64,000 nt of DNA from a bacterium (GTDB lineage: Bacteria > Planctomycetota > Planctomycetia > Kolteriales > Kolteriaceae), in NCBI GenBank assembly GCA_019753235.1, contig JAIELF010000006.1, positions 153,041-217,040 on the forward strand. Reading direction: 5' to 3'. Below the pieces are notes generated by a model. That model had not been told where the DNA came from and did not search any database. It worked only from the letters and a program-made list of their open reading frames with translations. The translations under genes were made by a program, and so were the position numbers. Below, one piece after another: positions 57,541 to 64,000 of this stretch (the first letter of the stretch is position 1; every line of letters begins with the position of its first letter).

Positions 57541-58792
57541 TTTGACCCGTAGGCTATTCGAAGAACTCTGTCGGATTCGATTGATCGATCCTCACTCGCA
57601 CATCGTTCCCACGTCCCCGGCATCAACGTCGCTGGTGGACCTGCTGGGGTACCACTACTTCACCGAACTTGCTCATTCGGCCGGACTCGCGAAGGATCGG
57701 ATCGTGGAGTCCCGCGACGAGGATCTCGTCGAGCTTCTGCTGACGCATCTAGAGGGAGTGACGAACACGATTCAGTATTCGTGGCTGGTGGAGATTGCGC
57801 GGACATTCTTGGATTATGACGACCCGGTTATCTCCCCTCGCGACGCCCGCTTGCTCTTTGAACGATCGATCCAGAAAATGTCCGATCCCAATTGGACAGA
57901 GCACGTCTTTCATGCGACCAATCTGGACGCGATCTTTCTCACCAATGATTTTGACGACCCGCTCGAGGGGTTTGATTCGGCCCTTTATGTTCCTTGTCTT
58001 CGGACGGACGATCTCGTTTTTAAGCTCGACGATCCGCACGTGCAGAATCGTTGGCGGAAAGCGACGGGCGTCGAGCCGACCCGGATGGAAGAAGGGCTCA
58101 GCGTTCTTTTCAAGCGATTCACGCAAAAGGGAGCGAGGGCGTGTGCCATCTCTGTTCCGCCCGACTTCTCTCCCGTTCGGCCCAGCCCCGCAAAAGCCCT
58201 GATGGCGCTCCATGCATTACAGCAGGGGAGCTTGGATCGCTCACTGCGCGAACAGGCCAGCCATGCGATCTTTTTTGCCATTGCTGATCAGTGCGAAGCC
58301 TTTGAGCTTCCATTCGATCTGATGATCGGCGTTCGTCGCGGTGTCTATTCGAATGGCGTCTATCAGGGACAGGATCTCTTTGATCAGCGGACGTCGCTCG
58401 ATCAGTACCGCGCTCTTTTCAACGATAAACCACGCGTGATGTTTCCGATCTCGGTCCTGACACACATGCAGAACCAAGAGCTGGCGTCGTTTGCGTGGAT
58501 TTTTCCGAATGTTGTCACATGCGGGCACTGGTGGTACGCCAACATCCCCGCCTACATCGAGGCGGATACGCGGGCTCGGCTCGAAGCGGTTCCCGCCAGC
58601 AAACAGATCGGCTATTACAGCGATGCGTACAAGCTGGAGTTTGTCTTGCCCAAGTTCAACATGTATCGTCGATCGCTCGCGCGGGTTCTTGCCAACGATT
58701 TTGTTCTGGCCCGGGGCTGGAGCGAAGAGCGATCCTTGCAACTGGGCCGACAGATTTTGCGAGGCAACGTGGAACGAATCTTCCGCGTTTGA
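57533..58792 (+). CDS. Uronate-isomerase-like amidohydrolase-superfamily protein
   Basis: A 419-residue cytoplasmic protein of the amidohydrolase superfamily, most like the UxaC glucuronate isomerase branch. RLIDPHSHIVPTSP gives the metal His21-x-His23; LDAIFLTNDFDDPL and the late SWWYANIPAY-like VTCGHWWYANIPAYIE and QIGYYSDAYKLEF agree with that family. The exact reaction is unsure. It starts inside the propeller gene (eight-base overlap), so the three genes from 53606 form one unit. Confidence 0.75.
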   Translation: MDSLTRRLFEELCRIRLIDPHSHIVPTSPASTSLVDLLGYHYFTELAHSAGLAKDRIVESRDEDLVELLLTHLEGVTNTIQYSWLVEIARTFLDYDDPVISPRDARLLFERSIQKMSDPNWTEHVFHATNLDAIFLTNDFDDPLEGFDSALYVPCLRTDDLVFKLDDPHVQNRWRKATGVEPTRMEEGLSVLFKRFTQKGARACAISVPPDFSPVRPSPAKALMALHALQQGSLDRSLREQASHAIFFAIADQCEAFELPFDLMIGVRRGVYSNGVYQGQDLFDQRTSLDQYRALFNDKPRVMFPISVLTHMQNQELASFAWIFPNVVTCGHWWYANIPAYIEADTRARLEAVPASKQIGYYSDAYKLEFVLPKFNMYRRSLARVLANDFVLARGWSEERSLQLGRQILRGNVERIFRV

Positions 58793-58825
58793 TCGAGACC
58801 ATATCTCGGCAATGACACCCTATGG

Positions 58826-59896
58826 TCACACCAACAGATTGATCGGTGAGAAGGGGAGCATGAAAGCTTGCGGCGGGCCCGAGGGAATAGCGACAGGGGG
58901 CGTCGCGATTGCTTGCACTTGAGCACTCCAAATGAGGTATCCGGTGTAAGCGATGTAGCCCATCAGGAAAAGAAGACCTTCCCAACGAGAGATCTTCAGG
59001 CCCGTAAAAAAGATGGGGAAACAGGCAATCGCCACCAAGGTCATCACCGGGATATCGACACGCATCATCAATGGATTGACGGCCAATCCATTGGGCGTCA
59101 CCAAGCTGGCGATCCCCAGAATACAGAGAATGTTGTAGATGTTGCTGCCGACGACGTTGCCGATCGCGATGTCTCTTTCACCTCGAATGGTCGCGACGAT
59201 GGACGTGGCGAGTTCGGGCATCGACGTGCCCGCCGCCACGATCGTGAGTCCGATGATGAGCTCGCTAACTTCCAAGTATCGCGCCAACTCAATCGAACCA
59301 TCGACGAACCAACGTCCGCCGATGATCAAGCACCCGATGCCTGCCGCGATGAAGAAGAGATCCAGTAGGATCGCCTTCGACGATCGCCCTCCGGACTTGG
59401 CCTCGCCGTATTCCGCTTCATATTCCGCCGCGACTTCTTTGGTTTCTTTTCGGCTCTTTAGAATGGACCAAACAGTGTAGATCACGATCAGCGCGGTCAG
59501 AATCGCGCCATCGACCTTGCCGACTCGGCCATCGTAGCTGACGAACCAGCAAAGAAACGAAGAAGCGATCATGATCGGAACATCGATGCGGATCAATTGC
59601 GAAGACACATGCAAAGGAAGAATCACCGCACAGAGGCCGAGGATCGCCAGGACGTTAAAGATGTTGCTCCCGACAATGTTGGCGATCGCAACATCGTCTT
59701 GACCGCGCAGGCCAGAACTGATGCTGACGACTAGTTCGGGCGTGCTGGTGCCGTAGGCAACAATCGTCAGGCCAATCACGAGGGGTGAGATTCCCACGGC
59801 AGCGGCCAATCGAGAAGAGCCCTTCACCAAAAGCTCTGCCCCCAGTGTCAACACCAGCAGACCGACCACAAGGAGTGTGAGCGTCATCAATGTCAC
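58826..59896 (-). CDS. Calcium/sodium antiporter (CaCA family, YrbG-like), copy 1
   Basis: A 356-residue cation antiporter of the inner membrane with ten or so helices. The two alpha repeats are plain: GLTIVAYGTSTPELVVS with IANIVGSNIFNVLAILG, and GLTIVAAGTSMPELATS with IGNVVGSNIYNILCILG. These exchange Ca2+ (or another cation) for Na+ or H+. The start is a GTG (GTGACATTGATGAC) with AAGGGA eight bases upstream. A near neighbour on the same strand is its paralogue. Confidence 0.92.
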   Translation of the reverse strand: MTLMTLTLLVVGLLVLTLGAELLVKGSSRLAAAVGISPLVIGLTIVAYGTSTPELVVSISSGLRGQDDVAIANIVGSNIFNVLAILGLCAVILPLHVSSQLIRIDVPIMIASSFLCWFVSYDGRVGKVDGAILTALIVIYTVWSILKSRKETKEVAAEYEAEYGEAKSGGRSSKAILLDLFFIAAGIGCLIIGGRWFVDGSIELARYLEVSELIIGLTIVAAGTSMPELATSIVATIRGERDIAIGNVVGSNIYNILCILGIASLVTPNGLAVNPLMMRVDIPVMTLVAIACFPIFFTGLKISRWEGLLFLMGYIAYTGYLIWSAQVQAIATPPVAIPSGPPQAFMLPFSPINLLV

Positions 59897-59963
59897 GGAG
59901 AGATCCCTTTCTCATCCAAGATTGGCCGGTCCAATGTGTTGGCAGACCCTTACCTTATCAATC

Positions 59964-61094
59964 CTATGAAGGATTGTTCGGCAAAGAATACGCAAGCGAG
60001 CGCTCTGTGCTCAACGCGATCTTGCCGTACGGTAAAGACCCATCCTCAGGTAAGAGGCGATGCAGGGCAACAGGCTTGTCTTGAACGTCGGCGGCAGGGT
60101 GAGGATTGCCATGTCCCTCGGCATCCAAGATCAAATAAGCGGTATAGAGGATGTATCCCACAAAGAAGAACAGCCCTTCCGCACGGGAGATCGTCATCCC
60201 AGTTAAGAAGATCGGCAAGCAGACGATCGCGACCAACACCATCACCGGAATATCGACGTGAAGCATCGGCGGGTCGACCGCGAGTCCGCCAGGCGTCACC
60301 AAGCTGGCGATACCGAGAATGCTGAGCAAGTTGTAGATGCAGCTTCCGACGACGTTGCCGATTGCGATGTCGCGTTCCCCTCGAATCGTCGCCACTAGCG
60401 ACGTAGCAAGTTCGGGAAGCGAGGTACCAATCGCGATGATGGTTAAGCCGATGATGACTTCGCTGATGCCGAGAAACCGAGCGAGCTGGATGGATCCGTC
60501 GACAAACCATTGGCCGCCGAGAACCAAAAAGACCAAGCCAGCGACGATGAGGGCGAGGTCCTTCAAAATGGCGCCGCTCGATCTGCCGCCGGACTCTGCG
60601 GGGCCGTACTCGGCGTCGTACTCTTGTTGGATCTCTTTGGTTTCGCTCCGGCTCTTGACAATCGACCAGATCGTGTAGACGGCGATGAGACTCGTCAGGA
60701 GCAGACCATCGACTGTGCCGATCCTTCCATCGCTGGCCAGTAACCAGACTAAAAGCGACGAGCCGATCATGATCGGAACATCAAGGCGAATAAGCTGCGA
60801 AGAGACTTTCAACGGTAGGAGGAGAGCGCAGGGCCCCAATATTGCCAGGACATTGAAGATGTTGCTTCCGACGACATTGGCGACCGCAACGTCATCTTGG
60901 CCCTTGAGACCCGATTGGACACTGACGACCAGTTCGGGGGTGCTGGTCCCGTAAGCGACAATCGTCAAGCCGATCACCAAGGGCGAAACGCCCAGGACGG
61001 AAGCTAAACGGGATGCCCCCCGAATGAGAAACTCGGCCCCCAGCGTCAGAATCGCCAGGCCCACCACCAACATAGCCACGGTCATCAACGTCAC
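59964..61094 (-). CDS. Calcium/sodium antiporter (CaCA family, YrbG-like), copy 2
   Basis: A 376-residue paralogue of the previous antiporter with the same alpha repeats (AYGTSTPELVVS, VVGSNIFNVLAILG; AIGTSLPELATS, VVGSCIYNLLSILG). In the second repeat the usual Asn of GSN is Cys (GSCIYN), a change at a cation-path position. The GTG start at 61094 (GTGACGTTGATGAC) matches the paralogue's start and has GGAG ten bases upstream. It adds about 20 residues at the C-terminus. Confidence 0.92.
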   Translation of the reverse strand: MTLMTVAMLVVGLAILTLGAEFLIRGASRLASVLGVSPLVIGLTIVAYGTSTPELVVSVQSGLKGQDDVAVANVVGSNIFNVLAILGPCALLLPLKVSSQLIRLDVPIMIGSSLLVWLLASDGRIGTVDGLLLTSLIAVYTIWSIVKSRSETKEIQQEYDAEYGPAESGGRSSGAILKDLALIVAGLVFLVLGGQWFVDGSIQLARFLGISEVIIGLTIIAIGTSLPELATSLVATIRGERDIAIGNVVGSCIYNLLSILGIASLVTPGGLAVDPPMLHVDIPVMVLVAIVCLPIFLTGMTISRAEGLFFFVGYILYTAYLILDAEGHGNPHPAADVQDKPVALHRLLPEDGSLPYGKIALSTERSLAYSLPNNPS

Positions 61095-61222
61095 GTCTTT
61101 TTTTCTCCGGTGGATTCGTTCGGTCGGCAATCAAATTGGATGAAAGGCTCGACGCGCGAGGGTGTTCTAGTGAGAATAGCAGATAGGTCGATTGCCTCAT
61201 TCGGCGCGGAGATCCAACTTTT

Positions 61223-63205
61223 ATGCTTGTGCTTCAGATTCTGCTCGGGGGTGGTCTGACGCTGGCGATCGTCGGCTTCCTCTACTCTCGCCATCTGGCG
61301 CGGGTCTTCGGTGAGAAGGGGAGCAACGCGACCCCGGCCCAGCTCCTCAACGACGGCGTCGATTACGTCCCGACGAAAACATCAATCGTGTTCGCGCACC
61401 ATTTCGCATCGATCGCCGGGGCCGGGCCGATCGTCGGACCTGTCATCGGGATCGCGTTTGGATGGTTGCCCGCCGTTCTCTGGATCGTGGGGGGCGCTTT
61501 GCTCGCGGGAGCGGTCCACGACTACAGCGCGACGTTCGTCTCTGTCCGCGAACGAGGTCGCTCTATTGCGGTTATCGCGAGGCAGACGCTGGGCGTGCCG
61601 GCCTTCCTACTCTTTGTGCTGTTGCTGATCGTGTTGATGGTCTTAGTGACCGCGATGTTTTTAATTCTCTCGACGACGGCCCTTACCAGTGTTTACTCCG
61701 CCGAGAAGCTTCGCCTTGAGCCGGGCCAGACAACATTCTCCGTCGATGAGAACGGGAACGCACTGATCGGCGGGATCGCGACGATGTCGGTCATCATCAT
61801 CACCGCGACCGCTCCCTTGATGGGTTGGCTTTATTTGATTCGCAAGGTCCCAGTCATCTGGTGCAGCCTGTTGGCGATGGTGATCTGTGCGATCAGTGTT
61901 TGGATGGGTCTCCTCTTTCCGGTGAGGATGCCGACCGAGGTGGCGTTCTTGCCAGCCATCGGCGCCTCCAGTTCGGGGCAGGTACTGTGGATGGTGTCGA
62001 TTGCTCTTTATTGTCTCTTAGCGGCGGGGCTGCCGGTCTGGATCTTTCTTCAGTCGCGCGACTTCTTAAATGTTCACATTCTTTACGTCGGGATCGCGGT
62101 GCTGATGGTGTCGTTGGTCGTGGTGTCGTTTCAAGGGACGCCGATTGATTTTCCAGCCTTTCGCGGCTGGTCCGTTGAGATGCCGACAGCGGGCGGGCCA
62201 CAATCGTATTTTATCTGGCCCTTTATGTTCATCACGATTGCCTGTGGGGCCTGTTCGGGTTTTCATTCGCTCTGCGCGACCGGCACGACGTCGAAACAGG
62301 TATGTCCCGAACGAGCCGCTCGAACGGTCGGCTTTTACGCGATGCTGCTGGAGAGCTTCTTAGCCGTTTGCGTCGTGGGAGCGGTACTCGCAGGGCTCTC
62401 GTTTGCCGACTACAGCAAGTTGATGTTGACGGTCACTCCAGGAACACAGCCGAACCCCGTGTTGACCTTCGCGATCGCCGTCGGAGAAGTGGTTCATCGC
62501 GCGCTCGGCTTGCCGATGGCTTTCGGCGTCGTCTTTGGAATGCTCCTTCTGGAAGGATTCATTATCACCACGCTTGATACCGCGGTTCGTTTGGCTCGGT
62601 ACTTATTAGAGGAACTTTGGGGGACGCTTTTTGCTCGCTTCGATGTCTTCGCGGAACGTCATCGCCGAGAGCAGATCGCCCTGACGAAGGCCGACGCCGA
62701 ACTCGACCCAACGGGGGCCGCCGGCATCGAGACATCCATCTCCGTGCCCGCGCACCGCACGGTGCGACATCCCATTGTCACGACCGGTATCTTTCGTTTG
62801 CTTTTGAGAGTGCTGAACCATTCGTGGTTCAACACGACGGTAGTGGTACTGTTGATGTTGATGATGGCATTCACGGGTTATGTGAATGCTCTTTGGCAGC
62901 TTTTCGGCGCTGGGAATCAGCTTCTCGCGGGGCTGTCCCTTTTGATCGTTTCGACTTGGCTATTGATGCATGGCCGAAGCGTGTTTTATACGTTGATCCC
63001 CTCAATTTTGATGTTGGTGACAACGCTGACCACCTTGGTGCAATCGATTCCGATCTACACGGCCAACAAGCAGTACCCTCTTCTCGTTTTTGACTATTGC
63101 ATCATCATCTTGACGGGTCTTATCCTAGTGCAGACGGCAATTCGGTTTTCGTCGGGGGGCTTTCGCTCGGTGTTGGCTCGACCGGTTCTCGGAGGATCTC
63201 CATGA
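61223..63205 (+). CDS. cstA: CstA family carbon-starvation/peptide transporter
   Basis: A 660-residue membrane protein of the CstA family with some sixteen hydrophobic segments. The DUF-type core is clear: GVDYVPTKTSIVFAHHFASIAGAGPIVGP, VHDYSATFVSVRERGRSI, FHSLCATGTTSKQ and ALWQLFGAGNQLLAGL. Members import peptides or pyruvate when carbon is short. The start codon is the ATG at 61223, with a poor ribosome binding site. The stop overlaps the DUF1501 start by four bases. Confidence 0.93.
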   Translation: MLVLQILLGGGLTLAIVGFLYSRHLARVFGEKGSNATPAQLLNDGVDYVPTKTSIVFAHHFASIAGAGPIVGPVIGIAFGWLPAVLWIVGGALLAGAVHDYSATFVSVRERGRSIAVIARQTLGVPAFLLFVLLLIVLMVLVTAMFLILSTTALTSVYSAEKLRLEPGQTTFSVDENGNALIGGIATMSVIIITATAPLMGWLYLIRKVPVIWCSLLAMVICAISVWMGLLFPVRMPTEVAFLPAIGASSSGQVLWMVSIALYCLLAAGLPVWIFLQSRDFLNVHILYVGIAVLMVSLVVVSFQGTPIDFPAFRGWSVEMPTAGGPQSYFIWPFMFITIACGACSGFHSLCATGTTSKQVCPERAARTVGFYAMLLESFLAVCVVGAVLAGLSFADYSKLMLTVTPGTQPNPVLTFAIAVGEVVHRALGLPMAFGVVFGMLLLEGFIITTLDTAVRLARYLLEELWGTLFARFDVFAERHRREQIALTKADAELDPTGAAGIETSISVPAHRTVRHPIVTTGIFRLLLRVLNHSWFNTTVVVLLMLMMAFTGYVNALWQLFGAGNQLLAGLSLLIVSTWLLMHGRSVFYTLIPSILMLVTTLTTLVQSIPIYTANKQYPLLVFDYCIIILTGLILVQTAIRFSSGGFRSVLARPVLGGSP

Positions 63206-64000
63206 GTTCGCCACGATTGATCTGGGGATCACGCCTTGCCCAGTCCTTGGCATGTCCGCTGGTCAGTCGCCGATCGCTCGTAAAGGCGGGGTTGCTCGGG
63301 GCGGGCTCATTCTCTTTGGCTCACCTACTCCGTTCCCAAGCCGTCGCGCAAGAGAGCATCTCTTCGCAAACATCCGCGCGCGATAAGTCGATTATCTTCC
63401 TCTGGCTTTGGGGCGGCCCCAGCCACATGGAAACATTCGACATGAAACCGGGGGCGCCGGCCGAATACCGGGGCGAGTTTCGGCCGATCGCGACTTCGGT
63501 CCCAGGGATCGAGATCTGTGAACACCTTCCGCGGCTCGCACCGTTGGCAGACAAGTTTTCGTTGATTCGGTCTCTTTCGCACAGCAGTCCGGGACACGTC
63601 AATAGCACGCACACGCTGATGACGAGTTATCCCGGCGCGCTTGCGGAGGCTCCTCCGTTCGAGCCCCAATATCCCGACTTCAACTCGGTCGCGTCCCGGC
63701 TTGTCGGCCCGCGTCGACCGGGAACCCCTTCGCATGTGGCGATGCCGCAACTTCGTTATGGCGGGTCGGCGTACCTGGGGACCGGCTTGAATCCACTTTC
63801 GGTTCAGGCAGATCCTAATGCGGCCGATTTCCGTGTGCCCGCCTTGGGGATCGATGCCGACACCTTGCGAACGCTGGAGGACCGACGATCGCTTCAGCAA
63901 TCGTTAGATGGCTTTCAACGACAATGGGATCAATCAGGAACAATGTCGGCACTCGACCAATTCGAGCAACAAGCCGTTCAGATGCTTGCCAATCAACAAG
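63202..64000 (+). CDS. DUF1501 protein with Tat leader (partial, 3' end outside window)
   Basis: The first 266 residues of a planctomycete DUF1501 (sulfatase/alkaline-phosphatase-fold-like) protein. A twin-arginine leader (SRRSLVKAGLLGAGSFSLAHLL) precedes KSIIFLWLWGGPSHMETFDM, the family hallmark, and LPRLAPLADKFSLIRSLSHS. Many such genes follow DUF1553 cytochrome genes; here it is coupled to cstA (ATGA). It is cut by the window end; the function of the family is not settled. Confidence 0.92.
   Translation, partial: MSSPRLIWGSRLAQSLACPLVSRRSLVKAGLLGAGSFSLAHLLRSQAVAQESISSQTSARDKSIIFLWLWGGPSHMETFDMKPGAPAEYRGEFRPIATSVPGIEICEHLPRLAPLADKFSLIRSLSHSSPGHVNSTHTLMTSYPGALAEAPPFEPQYPDFNSVASRLVGPRRPGTPSHVAMPQLRYGGSAYLGTGLNPLSVQADPNAADFRVPALGIDADTLRTLEDRRSLQQSLDGFQRQWDQSGTMSALDQFEQQAVQMLANQQ

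Overview
The window reads as chromosomal DNA of a flagellated member of the Planctomycetota. The grounds are a GC-rich sequence with Planctomycete-type proteins: a DUF1501 protein with a twin-arginine leader at the right edge, a large surface protein whose N-terminus carries the planctomycete FEPSLEKLEER-type signal motif, several Tat or Sec leaders on enzymes normally cytoplasmic elsewhere, and many GTG/TTG starts. I see no insertion sequence, integrase, prophage, CRISPR array, rRNA or tRNA. The region looks like stable core and accessory chromosome.

Layout. 1-7.4 kb: a partial CbiO-like ABC ATPase, a Tat-exported TIM-barrel sugar isomerase, malate dehydrogenase coupled to threonine aldolase, then a leftward run of a small unknown protein, acylphosphatase, an ABC-2 permease and an ABC exporter whose nucleotide-binding domain has lost nearly every catalytic motif. 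7.5-18 kb: a 1312-residue beta-helix surface protein, PPK2, IlvD, glutamine cyclotransferase, a secreted CPFC protein and a FemAB/GNAT-like protein. 18.1-22.5 kb: small proteins, a GT-C membrane glycosyltransferase and an NAD-dependent epimerase. 22.4-26.4 kb: a nitrogen-signalling operon, PII - PII - GlnD, with a sigma-54 type promoter and a structured leader. 26.7-29 kb: a sodium:amino-acid symporter with a large soluble insertion and a tiny membrane partner. 29-36 kb: a sugar-transfer cluster (GT2, radical SAM, methyltransferase-GT2 fusion, GT-C enzyme, carbohydrate-binding lipid/sugar protein). 36-39.5 kb: infC, FmdB-like zinc ribbon, ribosomal protein L33, DUF971. 39-45 kb: the PrkA - YeaH - SpoVR stress/starvation set plus an extra coupled protein. 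45.4-51.5 kb: flagellin, an oversized FliD and FliS. 51.6-64 kb: MogA, secreted beta-propellers, an S55-type peptidase, a uronate-isomerase-like hydrolase, two tandem Ca2+/cation exchangers, CstA and DUF1501.

How they work together. The PII/GlnD operon lies divergent from the symporter, so nitrogen sensing and amino-acid uptake are neighbours. PrkA/YeaH/SpoVR are a known co-transcribed trio in other bacteria. The sugar-transfer genes probably build an extracellular or lipid-linked glycan. Flagellin, cap and chaperone form one late flagellar block with a sigma-28-like promoter before flagellin.

The items most worth following are the catalytically degenerate ABC protein beside an ABC-2 permease that has no intact ATPase partner, the sigma-54/leader arrangement before PII, the symporter insertion with its small subunit, the radical-SAM/methyltransferase-glycosyltransferase cluster, the S55 peptidase whose motif order is reversed relative to SpoIVB, and the repeat-expanded FliD. 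All calls rest on reading motifs by eye; no database search was run.
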